Below are positions 25,922 to 35,041 of a stretch of DNA of 51,586 nucleotides, piece after piece (within the stretch, counting starts at the first letter, position 1; each line of letters starts with the position of its first letter). Source of the DNA: Aeromonas tecta (GTDB lineage Bacteria; Pseudomonadota; Gammaproteobacteria; Enterobacterales; Aeromonadaceae); the NCBI RefSeq assembly GCF_000820185.1, contig NZ_CDCA01000039.1, positions 175,512 through 227,097 on the forward strand. The letters run 5' to 3'. The translations under genes were made by a program, and so were the position numbers. Below the pieces are notes generated by a model that was not told the origin of the DNA, did not search any database, and was given only the letters and a program-made list of their open reading frames with translations.

Positions 25922-27459
25922 CAGTTCACCTCCAGTTTCTGGCACTTGTGATCCAGGGTGCGCTTGGGAATGTTCAGGCTCTCGGCCACCAACATGCGGT
26001 TGCCCTGGAAGTAGCGCAGCCGCGCCTCGATCACCGATGCCTCGTACAACTGCATGGCCCGGCGCAGGTCGCGGATGTGGTTGTAATCGTCCAGCATCCC
26101 CGGCAACTCGACGCAGACCCGCTCCTTGAGCTCCGGCGGCAGCGCCTCCAGCACCACCTCTTCCCCGTGACGGGTGTGGGCGCAGGCGACCTCGAGCAAG
26201 TTGCGCAATTCGCGCACGTTGCCAGGGAAGTCATAGCTCTGTAGTTGCTTCAAGAACTTGCGATGCAGCCCACCGAGCGCCTTGCCATCTTGCTCGGCAA
26301 ACTGGGTCATGAAGTGCTGGCACAGCATGGGCACGTCATCCATGTGCTCGCGCAGGGGCGCTATCAGCAGCAGGCACTGGCAGAGGCGGTGATAGAGATC
26401 GGCCCTAAATTGCCCCTCATCCACGTGGCGAGTGAGCGGTTGATGGGTCGCCGCGATGAGGCGAAAGTCGGAGTGACTCTCCTGCTCGGCGCCGAGGGGC
26501 CGGTAACTGCGGGTCTCGAGCACCCGCAGCAACTTGGCCTGCATGGCGGCAGGCATGTCGCCCACCTCATCCAGAAACAGGGTGCCGCCGTTGGCCTGAG
26601 CGACCAGCCCGGCCTTGTTGCCAAGCGCTCCGGAGAAGGCCCCTTTCTGATAACCAAACAGCTCGCTCTCGATGAGGTTCTCCGGGATGGCGGCGCAGTT
26701 GATGGCAACGAATGGCTTGGCGGCGCGATCGGAGCACTGATGCACCAGCCGGGCGACTACCTCCTTGCCACTGCCGGTCTCGCCCTGAATGAGCACGGTC
26801 AGCTTGTGCTGACCCGCCTGGTTTATCTGTTCACGCAGACCACAAATAACAGCGGATTGCCCCACCAGTTGATCTGCAAGCAGCTTCTCGTACTGCTTTT
26901 TAACCTGCCCTTCCCCTTTTATCTGGCGCAGGGAGTCTCTCAGCACGCTCTGATCACGGCGGCTGCGCCCCAGATCCCGAATGAGGGTGAGCTGATTGCA
27001 GAACACCTGAGCCAGCTGAGCCAGCTCGGGGCCAGAGCTCCACGCCTGCAGCTGATCGGCGTTATCCATCATGGCCAGCACGGCGAACGGCTTGCCATTG
27101 GCATCGTTGAGCGGCAAGGCATGCAGGCCGCACTGCTGGCCGAGGTTGGAGAGCAGGGCGCGAAACTCCTTGTGCTCAATGCGGGCACCACCGTGCAGGG
27201 AATCCCAGCTACGGGACTGGGCCTTGTGCAGCACATAGGCCAGGGGATGGGAGAAATCGTCCACCGCCAAAGAGAGGCTGACGGCCTGCCCCTTGACCCA
27301 ACCCTGACACGCCAGCTGGCGGCCGCTCACATCCAGCATGCCAAGCAGGATCCCCTTGGGCTGGAAGCTGGCATGCAGGGTTGAGGCCCACCAGTGGCAC
27401 AGCTGCGGTTCGTCGCGCTGGGCGGTCAGTGCGAGGGCAAAAGCGAGGGCTTGTTCCAT
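25921..27459 (-). CDS. vasH: Sigma-54-dependent transcriptional activator VasH
   Basis: Bacterial enhancer-binding protein that turns on sigma-54-dependent T6SS genes, chiefly hcp and vgrG operons. The 512-aa product has an N-terminal GAF-like sensory region (about 1-165) and an AAA+ domain with Walker A GETGSGKE (226-233) and Walker B GGTLFLDE (291-298). The sigma-54 contact loop reads GAFSGA (273-278) instead of the usual GAFTGA. Downstream are the arginine-containing FRADLYHRL segment and a C-terminal Fis-type helix-turn-helix (about 485-508, [19 protein letters not shown]). It begins two bases after the clpV stop. Likely targets in this window are the promoters at 18,680-18,697 and 50,751-50,768. 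Confidence 0.96.
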   Translation of the reverse strand: MEQALAFALALTAQRDEPQLCHWWASTLHASFQPKGILLGMLDVSGRQLACQGWVKGQAVSLSLAVDDFSHPLAYVLHKAQSRSWDSLHGGARIEHKEFRALLSNLGQQCGLHALPLNDANGKPFAVLAMMDNADQLQAWSSGPELAQLAQVFCNQLTLIRDLGRSRRDQSVLRDSLRQIKGEGQVKKQYEKLLADQLVGQSAVICGLREQINQAGQHKLTVLIQGETGSGKEVVARLVHQCSDRAAKPFVAINCAAIPENLIESELFGYQKGAFSGALGNKAGLVAQANGGTLFLDEVGDMPAAMQAKLLRVLETRSYRPLGAEQESHSDFRLIAATHQPLTRHVDEGQFRADLYHRLCQCLLLIAPLREHMDDVPMLCQHFMTQFAEQDGKALGGLHRKFLKQLQSYDFPGNVRELRNLLEVACAHTRHGEEVVLEALPPELKERVCVELPGMLDDYNHIRDLRRAMQLYEASVIEARLRYFQGNRMLVAESLNIPKRTLDHKCQKLEVN

Positions 27460-27461
27460 GC

Positions 27462-30104
27462 TCAGCCCTCCACCTCGGCCACGAACTGCTGATCGACCAC
27501 GAAGAAACGCACCCGGTTGATGGGCTCACCGGCGGCCAGACGTTGCAGCAGTTGCAGCGACACCGGCGGCAACAGGGCGCCGTCGATGACGGATTCCAGC
27601 ATACGGGCCCCGTTCTCGCTGCGATTGGCGCGGCGCAGTATCTCCTCGGCCACCTCGTCCTCCAGCACCACCTCGGCGCCGAAGCGCTCATTGAGCAGTT
27701 TGACCAGGCGGTTCAGTTTGCCGCCCACGATCTGCACTAATGTGTCGTGACCGAGCGGCAGATAGGGGATCACCTCCATGCGCGCCAGCAGCGCCGGTTT
27801 GAAGAAGGCGGCAAGCTCGGGGTAGAGCGCATCCAGCAAAGCATCCGGCTGCTCGGCGTGGTCGACGATGGTCTGGAAACCGAGGTTGGAGGTGAGGAAG
27901 AACACCACGTTCTTGCAGTCGATGATGCGCCCCTCCCCGTCCGCCAGCTCGCCCTTGTCGAACGCCTGATAGAAGAGGTTGAGCACATCCGGATGGGCCT
28001 TCTCCACCTCATCCAGCAGCACCACTGAGTAGGGTTTCTGGCGGATGGCCTCGGTCAGCACGCCGCCCTCGCCAAAGCCCACGTAACCCGGGGGCGAGCC
28101 GATGAGGCGCGAGACGGTGTGTTTTTCCTGATACTCGGACATGTTGATGGTGGTGAGGTACTGGCGGCCACCGAACATCAGCTCGGCAATCTGCAGCACG
28201 GTTTCTGTCTTGCCGACCCCGCTCGGCCCCACCAGCAAAAAGGCACCAAGCGGACGGCCCGGACGGCGCAAGTCGGCGCGAGCGGTCAGCAGGTGTTTGT
28301 GCAGATGGGCCACCGCCACATCCTGCCCCTTGATGAGATCCCCGAGGTACTCCGGCAGCCGGGTCACCACGTCGAGTTCCCCCTGGGAGATGCGATTGAG
28401 GGGCACCCCGGTCCACTCGGCGATCACCGCCGCGACCTGGGTCTTGTCCACATGGGCGGAGACCAGCACGGACTCCTGCTGCAGGGCGGCAAGCTCGCGC
28501 TCGAGCCCGGCCAGCACCTCGGCGGCAGCCTGTGGATCGAGCGGGGCATCGGCCAGATCCAGCGCCTCCCGCTTTAGCAACTCATCCTGCTCGTCGGCCA
28601 GCAAGGCGGCGCGCAGTTCGACTATCTGTTGCACCAGCCCTTGTTGCTGTTGCCACTGGGCTTCCTGCTCGGTCAAGTCCTCTCGCGAGGCCGACTGGGC
28701 GGCGTGCAGCTCGGCCAGCCGCTCGACATTGTTGCCAAGCCCGATCAGGCTCTGGCGCTCCAGTTGGCGGATCTCCAGCTCACGCTGGCGCAGCTCGTTG
28801 TGCAGGTGGCTGACGGCGCGCGGCGGCGTGGTGAGGTTGATGGCCACCCGGGCACAGGCGGTGTCGAGCACATCGATCGCCTTGTCCGGCAGCTGGCGGC
28901 CGGAGATATAACGGGCAGAGAGCTGGGCCGCGGCTTGCAGCGCCTCCTCGTCGATCAGCACCCCATGAGCCTGCTCGTAGATGCTGCGCAGGCCGCGCAG
29001 GATCACGGTGGCTTCCTCGGCATTGGGTTCGCCCACCTTCACCAGCTGAAAGCGGCGGGACAGGGCGGCGTCTTTCTCTACGTATTTTTTGTACTCACCC
29101 CAGGTGGTGGCGGCGATGGTACGCAGCTCGCCACGGGCCAGGGCAGGTTTAATCAGGTTGGAGACATCCAGTCCACCGGCCTGGTTGCCGGCGCCTATCA
29201 GGGTGTGGGCCTCGTCGATGAACAAGATGACCGGGCGCACCGCCTCTTTGACTTCCTGCATCACGCCCTTGAAGCGCTTCTCGAACTCGCCCTTGACCGA
29301 GGCACCGGCCTGCATGGCGCCGAGATCCAGGGTCATCAACTCCACACCGCGCAATTTTTCAGGCACCTGATCCGCTACCATGCGCAGCGCCAGCCCCTCG
29401 ATCAGGGCGCTCTTGCCGACCCCGGCTTCTCCCACGACGATGGGGTTGTTCTTGCGGCGGCGAGAGAGGATGTCGATCATCAGGTCAATTTCATGATCCC
29501 GGCACAATACGGGATCCAGGGTGCCCTGGCGGGCCTGTTCGGTGACGTTGACGGTGAAGCGGGCCAGCAGGCTGGCATCGGCAGGCAATGCCGCCTGAGT
29601 GGGAGCTCCGTTGGCAGAAACGGTCACCTGGGTCTCGGCAGACTCTTTCACCCACTCATCGAACTGCTGGCGCAGCAGCTCGCGATTGACGTTGGCCAGC
29701 AGCCGGGTGGCCGAACCAGGCAGATAGCGCTGGGGGGTCATCAGCAGCACCAGCAGCAACATGCCGCTGCGCAGCTGAACATGCTGCAACTCGGCGGACG
29801 CCAGCAACCAGCTGTCTTGCAGCCACTCCACCAGGAGCGGCGAGAAGGAGGGGTAACCCTGCCCATAACCGCTGTCGGCGCTGGCGGGTTGCAGCAGAAT
29901 GCGCAGCTCTTCCACCTCGACCTCGGCCCGTTTGAGGATCTGGCGTACGTCTGACAGGGGGGTGTCCAGCATCTTCAGCAGCAGGTGCTCGATGCGGATC
30001 TCGGCCCCCTGATGGTTGACGCAGAGGGCCGCAGCCTCCTCCAGCATGTGACGACAGATGGGGTTGAGTCTTTCCACCAGTACCGGTAGCTCTATACGAA
30101 TCAA
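27462..30104 (-). CDS. clpV: T6SS sheath-disassembly ATPase ClpV (TssH)
   Basis: AAA+ unfoldase that recycles contracted TssB/TssC sheaths in the cytoplasm. The 880-aa protein has an N-terminal Clp-N domain (about 1-150) and a first ATPase module with Walker A GEAGVGKS (225-232) and Walker [10 protein letters not shown] (292-300). A coiled-coil middle domain rich in Glu/Gln (about 430-550) is followed by a second ATPase module with GPSGVGKT (625-632) and [11 protein letters not shown] (694-704). The frame begins with a TTG codon at 30,104, preceded by GAGGAG at suitable distance; the family-typical N-terminus [15 protein letters not shown] supports this rare start. Both ATPase sites look functional. 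Confidence 0.96.
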   Translation of the reverse strand: MIRIELPVLVERLNPICRHMLEEAAALCVNHQGAEIRIEHLLLKMLDTPLSDVRQILKRAEVEVEELRILLQPASADSGYGQGYPSFSPLLVEWLQDSWLLASAELQHVQLRSGMLLLVLLMTPQRYLPGSATRLLANVNRELLRQQFDEWVKESAETQVTVSANGAPTQAALPADASLLARFTVNVTEQARQGTLDPVLCRDHEIDLMIDILSRRRKNNPIVVGEAGVGKSALIEGLALRMVADQVPEKLRGVELMTLDLGAMQAGASVKGEFEKRFKGVMQEVKEAVRPVILFIDEAHTLIGAGNQAGGLDVSNLIKPALARGELRTIAATTWGEYKKYVEKDAALSRRFQLVKVGEPNAEEATVILRGLRSIYEQAHGVLIDEEALQAAAQLSARYISGRQLPDKAIDVLDTACARVAINLTTPPRAVSHLHNELRQRELEIRQLERQSLIGLGNNVERLAELHAAQSASREDLTEQEAQWQQQQGLVQQIVELRAALLADEQDELLKREALDLADAPLDPQAAAEVLAGLERELAALQQESVLVSAHVDKTQVAAVIAEWTGVPLNRISQGELDVVTRLPEYLGDLIKGQDVAVAHLHKHLLTARADLRRPGRPLGAFLLVGPSGVGKTETVLQIAELMFGGRQYLTTINMSEYQEKHTVSRLIGSPPGYVGFGEGGVLTEAIRQKPYSVVLLDEVEKAHPDVLNLFYQAFDKGELADGEGRIIDCKNVVFFLTSNLGFQTIVDHAEQPDALLDALYPELAAFFKPALLARMEVIPYLPLGHDTLVQIVGGKLNRLVKLLNERFGAEVVLEDEVAEEILRRANRSENGARMLESVIDGALLPPVSLQLLQRLAAGEPINRVRFFVVDQQFVAEVEG

Positions 30105-30126
30105 GGCGTGCTCTCCTCAGGAATAG

Positions 30127-30906
30127 TTATTTTAATAATTCGCCCAGTTGACGCAGCACGTCCTGGGTCTGGTTATTGAGTTGCTGGTGATAGAGGCCAA
30201 AGATGATGGCCAGGATCACCGCGCCGCCCATGAACAGGCTGCGCAGGGATATCTGCTTGCGCAGCTGATAACGGGAAGCCTGACGGCCAAGGTCCAGGTG
30301 GAACACGCTGGAGGCCTCGCCGCTCGCCTCGGGGGACAGCTGCTTGTGCAACTGCTTGACGATGCGCTCGAACTCCCCTTGCCCCTTGCTCATCACCTTG
30401 TAGCGCCCCTCGAAACCGAGGCAGAGGCACAGATAAATGAACTCCAGGATGTCGCGATAGCGCACCGGATCTTCCTGCAGCCGGGCGAGCAGCACGAACA
30501 CCTTCTCCCCGCCCCAGGTCTCGTTATGGAAGCGGGTCAGCAAGGAGTGTTCCGACCATTCACTCTGGCTGCCCCAGTCGCGGCCCATCACGGCCTCATC
30601 GATGAAGGTACAGAGGATGTAGCGAAACGAGAGCACCACACCGTTCTCGTAACCCTGCGCCATCAGCTCCTGCTCGATGGCCTGGATCTCGGTCACTACC
30701 CGTTGGTAGAGCTCGGGCACCCGGTCGTAGCGCGACAGCAGGCGTACCCGCTGCACCAGCCCGAGCAAGGGGGTCACGGCGTCGATCATGGGGTTGATGC
30801 TCTGGCCGCGCAGGCGGAACCAGTAGTCCGAATCCATGTCCAGCTGCTCGGCATGATCGAACAGCAGGTCGCTGAGTTGCTCGTTCTTGATAATGTCCGT
30901 GGTCAT
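30127..30906 (-). CDS. tssL: T6SS membrane complex protein TssL (VasF, DotU family)
   Basis: Inner-membrane partner of TssM that also contacts TssK and the baseplate. The 259-aa protein is an all-helical cytoplasmic DotU domain (LLFDHAEQLDMDSDYWFRLRGQSINPMIDAVTPL; CTFIDEAVMGRDWG; ETWGGEKVF; LCLGFEGRYKV) followed by one C-terminal membrane helix (about 225-243). It lacks the OmpA/peptidoglycan-binding extension found in longer TssL proteins. AGGA lies upstream of ATG 30,906, and tssK ends 22 bases before. Confidence 0.95.
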   Translation of the reverse strand: MTTDIIKNEQLSDLLFDHAEQLDMDSDYWFRLRGQSINPMIDAVTPLLGLVQRVRLLSRYDRVPELYQRVVTEIQAIEQELMAQGYENGVVLSFRYILCTFIDEAVMGRDWGSQSEWSEHSLLTRFHNETWGGEKVFVLLARLQEDPVRYRDILEFIYLCLCLGFEGRYKVMSKGQGEFERIVKQLHKQLSPEASGEASSVFHLDLGRQASRYQLRKQISLRSLFMGGAVILAIIFGLYHQQLNNQTQDVLRQLGELLK

Positions 30907-30928
30907 CTGTGCTTATTCCTTGATGGGA

Positions 30929-32263
30929 TCACTGGCTGCGAATGGCCCAGAGCTGCATATCGAGCTCCGGGAAATCGCCGGCGATGTGGAAGGCAAGCGT
31001 GTTGCCCACCGCCAGCATCTGCCAGGCCGGGCTCTGCCGGTCGAGCTGGAAGTAGCTGTAACCGGCGTGATAGGGCAGCTGGCGCGGGGCCACCGGCAGC
31101 GGCAGCAACGGAATGCCGGGCAGTTGCAGGCTGATGAGCTCGCGGATCTTGTCGCTGGAGGCCACCTTGGTCTGCTGCAGCAGCTGTTTGCGCAGCTGCT
31201 CCTGAGGCATGCGGGCACGCACCGCCAGCACGAAGTCGGCGCTTTGCATCAGCTCGCTCTCCCCCACCACGGCCACCATGACACCGTACTGGTGCTTGCG
31301 CAGCTGGATGGAGACGGCCCGCGGCGACAACACGGTACTGAGGGCCTGGCGCAGGGCCAGCATCACCGGTTCGAAACTCACCTGCTGATCGTCGTGACGA
31401 TAGGCGGCAAACTCCGGTGGCAGGCGGGACTCATCGGTGAAGGTCATCAGCTCGCCGCACAGTTGCACCAGCGCCTCAAACAGCCGCTCCGGATGCAGGG
31501 TGCCGAGGCGGGCGAGATGGGAGAGCTGGGGCTGGGCCCGGTTGAGCAGTTGCAACATCATGAACTCGGCCACGTCGGCGACCCCCTGCTGACCCGGCGC
31601 CGCAATGCGCTGGGAGAGGCTGCGGGCCCGCTCGGCCACGAGGCCAGCGGATTCGCCGAGGAAACGCTTGAGGGTCGGGATGGCAGAGACGCTGATGCTG
31701 CAGGGCATGAAGTTGGGATCCAGCACCAGACCGCCGTCCGGGCGCTTGTCCAGGATGCGGGCGATGGCGAGTGACGCATAAGCGCTGCGATCGTCGCGCT
31801 CCAGCATCAGCCGCAGGCTGACTCGTCCCACCTCGAGGGAGACCACGTCTCCTCCTTCGCTGTGCAAGTCGCGCACATCGTGGCGATGGGCCTGCAACCT
31901 CGTGGCTACCTGGCCGCCCTGATTCACCTCGTTGACCCCGCTCACCGAGAGCGGCAGTGCCAGGTAGATCTTCTGGTTGGCCACCGAGGCGTCGGTGACT
32001 TCCAGCGGGGTCGGCAGCACATCATCGTTTGGGATGTTGAAGACGGTGCCGTCCGGCAGGATGCCGGTGGCCCCCACCAGGGCGATGCGACCGAACCCCA
32101 GATAATCCTCGTTGATGGCCAGCGTCTGCAGCCCGTAGAAATAGTCGGACAGCGCGCTCAGGCGAGCGTGCAGTGCGTACTCCGAATGTCTTTGTTGTTG
32201 CTGGAAATGCTGGGGCTTGATGAACAGCCCCTCACGCCAGATAACCCGATTTCGACTCGACAT
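30929..32263 (-). CDS. tssK: T6SS baseplate protein TssK (VasE)
   Basis: TssK trimers link the baseplate to the membrane complex and resemble phage receptor-binding proteins. The 444-aa product opens with the family signature VIWREGLFIKPQHFQQQQRH and continues with conserved VSLRLMLERDD and GELMTFTDESRLPPEFAAYRHDD segments. It starts two bases after the tssJ stop, using purine-rich GAAGAAGA from the tssJ end as ribosome binding site. Length is normal for the family. Confidence 0.96.
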   Translation of the reverse strand: MSSRNRVIWREGLFIKPQHFQQQQRHSEYALHARLSALSDYFYGLQTLAINEDYLGFGRIALVGATGILPDGTVFNIPNDDVLPTPLEVTDASVANQKIYLALPLSVSGVNEVNQGGQVATRLQAHRHDVRDLHSEGGDVVSLEVGRVSLRLMLERDDRSAYASLAIARILDKRPDGGLVLDPNFMPCSISVSAIPTLKRFLGESAGLVAERARSLSQRIAAPGQQGVADVAEFMMLQLLNRAQPQLSHLARLGTLHPERLFEALVQLCGELMTFTDESRLPPEFAAYRHDDQQVSFEPVMLALRQALSTVLSPRAVSIQLRKHQYGVMVAVVGESELMQSADFVLAVRARMPQEQLRKQLLQQTKVASSDKIRELISLQLPGIPLLPLPVAPRQLPYHAGYSYFQLDRQSPAWQMLAVGNTLAFHIAGDFPELDMQLWAIRSQ

Positions 32264-32265
32264 GA

Positions 32266-32781
32266 TTATTCTTCTTCTTGTTGCAGCTCTACTTCATCCA
32301 GACGCAGATGAACCAGAATTTGGTAGGCTCGGCCCACGCTCTTGACCTTGATGACCTTGCGCCACTCGGCGCTGTCCGGATCGGCGTAGCGTGCAATCAC
32401 CCCGATGTAACGGGTCTTCTCGTCGAGCTTGATGGGAGGCAGATACTTGAACTGCCCTGGCAGCAGGGTGTAGTCCTGATGATCCAGATAGTTCTTGCCG
32501 AGTGCCTTCTCCACATCCTCGGTCACCTGGTCGTAATCGGTGGCGAGCAGCTTGGAATCTTCCGCCAGCAGCAGCACCTGGAACTCGATGGGCGCCGCCT
32601 CCCCGCTGCCGTTGGGGTTGACGTCCGGCTCGGCCACCAGACTCAGGCCCAGGGTCGAGGGTTGATCGTCATTGCTACCCACCTGAATATCCGGGTCCAT
32701 GGCCACATCAGCCATCTTGCCCATGGTGGTACAGCCCGCCAGGGCCAGCAGAGCGGCCCCCAGCATCAGCACTCGCATCAT
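32266..32781 (-). CDS. tssJ: T6SS outer membrane lipoprotein TssJ (VasD)
   Basis: Lipoprotein of the trans-envelope complex, anchored in the outer membrane and binding the TssM periplasmic end. The 171-aa precursor has a lipoprotein signal with lipobox LAGC (acylated Cys near residue 17) and a TssJ beta-sandwich core (PIEFQVLLLAEDSKLLATDY; YIGVIARYADPDSAEWRKV). The ATG at 32,781 overlaps the preceding stop by one base and has AGGG upstream; TTG at 32,784 and ATG at 32,778 are alternatives. The C-terminus is acidic (ELQQEEE). Confidence 0.94.
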   Translation of the reverse strand: MMRVLMLGAALLALAGCTTMGKMADVAMDPDIQVGSNDDQPSTLGLSLVAEPDVNPNGSGEAAPIEFQVLLLAEDSKLLATDYDQVTEDVEKALGKNYLDHQDYTLLPGQFKYLPPIKLDEKTRYIGVIARYADPDSAEWRKVIKVKSVGRAYQILVHLRLDEVELQQEEE

Positions 32782-34016
32782 CAAATCAGTCCCTGTTGCT
32801 GACGCACGGCCTGGTCATAGGCCTGGGCATAAACCTGATGGAAGAGTTTGTCGAAGCCTTGCTGGCGGGCGGAAGTGAGCTCGCGGTAGTAGTGCTGGTA
32901 CATGTTCCAGGCCCAGCCCTCGTCGGCCATGCCCGGGGTACCGGTGCGGCGGTAGTGCTCGAAGCGACCCAGCAGCGCATCCGGCGAGAAGGCTTGCAAG
33001 ATGCTGTCGAGCGCCGCGCCTATGGCCTGTTGATTCGCCACATGGTGGATACGCACGTTGCGCAGGCTCTCGGCCACCGCCGCCGGCGCGGTCAGGTGCA
33101 CTGGGCTCTTCTGCTCGGCAAACATCACCGCCAGGGTCTCGTCATAATCGAGCCCGAGGCGCAACGGGTTGTCCTCGATGGGGCGCAGATGCCTATCTGC
33201 CAATGCCGCCTGATCGCTTTGCAGCTTCAGCAAACCTTCCACCATGGCGCGCACCGTCTTGCCCATCTCTTCGAGCATGTCGTGGGCCTGCTGGGTATCT
33301 TGCAGTTGCAATGGCTGACCCAGGCCACGCATCAAGGGGGTCAGGGCCACGTGATCGACCCCTTCCAGTGGCGGGAGGTAATCGGGGTGATTCTCGATGG
33401 AGGGCATATCCAGAAATTCTTGGCTCATGGTGTTCTCGACGGCAGAAAAGGGGGACAGGGACGGATGTTCCATATCCGGTTGCGAATTGAAGTCACTCTG
33501 GCGACGGGGGTCGACCAGCGGAGTCAGTGCGGAGCGCTCATGTTGCAGCGCCAGCAAGGGATCGAGCGCCAGGGCATGGGGATCGCCCTCGCGAGTAGCG
33601 GGCTCATCGCTGGCCAGCCACTCATCGAGCTGCTCGGTGGGGCGATTGCCCAGCACTTGCTGCAGGCTCTGCTCTGCCGAAATGGCTCCCAGATAGGCAC
33701 GCAGCCGGAACGGGCCGACGATCAGCTCGTCACCCTGCTCCAGATGCACCTTGCGGGCCCGCCCGATGGGGGACGTTGCGCCATTGATATAGGTCTGGCC
33801 GCTCAGATCGCACAGGCAGAAGCGACCATCATGGTGCTCGATACGGGCATGGGCCGGCACGACCGCCCCCAACCTGTCTCGCAGCTGCCAGTCATCCTGC
33901 TCGGACGCGCCAAGGGAGCCGCCCATCTCGCCGAAGCGATACTGAACCTGCTGGTTGCCATCGAGCTGCTCGCTGTTGAGCACCACCAGAGAAAGCTGTT
34001 GATTAAAGTCGTCCAC
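32781..34016 (-). CDS. T6SS FHA-domain protein (TagH/VasC type)
   Basis: FHA-domain component that binds phosphothreonine and may regulate assembly; its exact part in V. cholerae-type systems is uncertain. The 411-aa product has an N-terminal FHA domain (about 5-110) with the conserved pattern RLGAVVPAHARIEHHDGRFCLCDLSGQTYING. A Pro/Ser-rich linker and a C-terminal helical domain (ALDSILQAFSPDALLGRFEHY) of type VI FHA proteins follow. I chose GTG 34,016 because it has AGGAG five bases upstream; ATG 34,034 would add six residues and has poor spacing. No kinase or phosphatase gene is nearby. Confidence 0.9.
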   Translation of the reverse strand: MDDFNQQLSLVVLNSEQLDGNQQVQYRFGEMGGSLGASEQDDWQLRDRLGAVVPAHARIEHHDGRFCLCDLSGQTYINGATSPIGRARKVHLEQGDELIVGPFRLRAYLGAISAEQSLQQVLGNRPTEQLDEWLASDEPATREGDPHALALDPLLALQHERSALTPLVDPRRQSDFNSQPDMEHPSLSPFSAVENTMSQEFLDMPSIENHPDYLPPLEGVDHVALTPLMRGLGQPLQLQDTQQAHDMLEEMGKTVRAMVEGLLKLQSDQAALADRHLRPIEDNPLRLGLDYDETLAVMFAEQKSPVHLTAPAAVAESLRNVRIHHVANQQAIGAALDSILQAFSPDALLGRFEHYRRTGTPGMADEGWAWNMYQHYYRELTSARQQGFDKLFHQVYAQAYDQAVRQQQGLI

Positions 34017-34042
34017 ATTCACTCCTGCTCTCATTCCTGCAC

Positions 34043-35041
34043 TTATTCCTGAACACAAATGGTCACAAACGGGTCACTTGGTGGTTCACCGAGGAAGGTG
34101 CTCCACCCCAGACGCGCACTCTGCTCCTCCCCCAATCTCAATCCCCTCGCCTGCTCCTGGCCGAAACCCAGTCGCAGATCCCAGGCCAGTTGGTCGCGCA
34201 GGATGAAGGAGACAAAGGTCACCAGGGCATGGAAATGTTCCCCGTTCGGGAGAAACCCGAGAAACTGCCCAAAGCTCAGGTTGTTGATCTTCAATAGAAA
34301 CTTGCCCGCACAGTCGTTCACCTTGTCGCCGATGACGAAATCATCCCCCAAGGTGGCGCAGGCACTGCCCAGTCGGTTCTGCTGATCCTGATGGATGGGT
34401 ACCCGCCGCCACTGCCAGGCATTGACCTCCACATCCGCCAGATCGAAGCAGTGCGCCACCAGCCCGGCCACCACCTCGGGGGAGCGGCTGGGGCTGGCCA
34501 ACATGCCCGCGTAGGAGAGCATCTTGGCGCGATTGACCGGCAGACTGCGGCAGACTGCCTCGTTGCCGAGCCCCACCAGGGCAAACATCAGGCGGGAAAA
34601 ACCATCCTCGCCGTTGTCCTGAAAACGCACGTGGTAGCGATACTTGCGCCAGATCCGGTGCAGTAGGGTCAGCAATCGGTGATGGAAAAAGTCCAGAAAC
34701 AGGCCGAGCTTCTGCTCGCCCTGGGCGTATTCCCAGGCCAGGGAGTCGAGGTAGTAACCGGGCATGGGGGACTGGCTGCCGTGCAGACCGAGGAAGGCGA
34801 CCTCCAGCTCGTGGCGACCCTTGCCATCCTTGCCTATCTGCAGCACATCGCTGGTAGGGAAACCCAGCGACGCAGTCGCCTTGAAGCGGATCCCCTCATC
34901 GCTTGGCAGATGATCGAGCCCCCGCTCCTGATCGGCGCCATCCAGCCGGTTGAGCAACTCCACCAGCTGGAAAAAATTGAAGCGAGGTGCGTCCCTGGCG
35001 GACGTCACATCAGGGAGTGTTGACCGATCTGGACTGGCCAC
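34043..35041 (-). CDS. tssG: T6SS baseplate protein TssG (VasB)
   Basis: Baseplate wedge protein that forms a complex with TssF and TssE. The 332-aa protein shows the TssG signature RFNFFQLVELLNRLDG near the N-terminus, FLGLHGSQSPMPGYYLDSL and the conserved FLDFFHHRLLTLLHRIWRKYRY segment. The GTG start at 35,041 is supported by AAGGAG eight bases upstream and lies within tssF, a 37-base overlap. Confidence 0.95.
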   Translation of the reverse strand: MASPDRSTLPDVTSARDAPRFNFFQLVELLNRLDGADQERGLDHLPSDEGIRFKATASLGFPTSDVLQIGKDGKGRHELEVAFLGLHGSQSPMPGYYLDSLAWEYAQGEQKLGLFLDFFHHRLLTLLHRIWRKYRYHVRFQDNGEDGFSRLMFALVGLGNEAVCRSLPVNRAKMLSYAGMLASPSRSPEVVAGLVAHCFDLADVEVNAWQWRRVPIHQDQQNRLGSACATLGDDFVIGDKVNDCAGKFLLKINNLSFGQFLGFLPNGEHFHALVTFVSFILRDQLAWDLRLGFGQEQARGLRLGEEQSARLGWSTFLGEPPSDPFVTICVQE

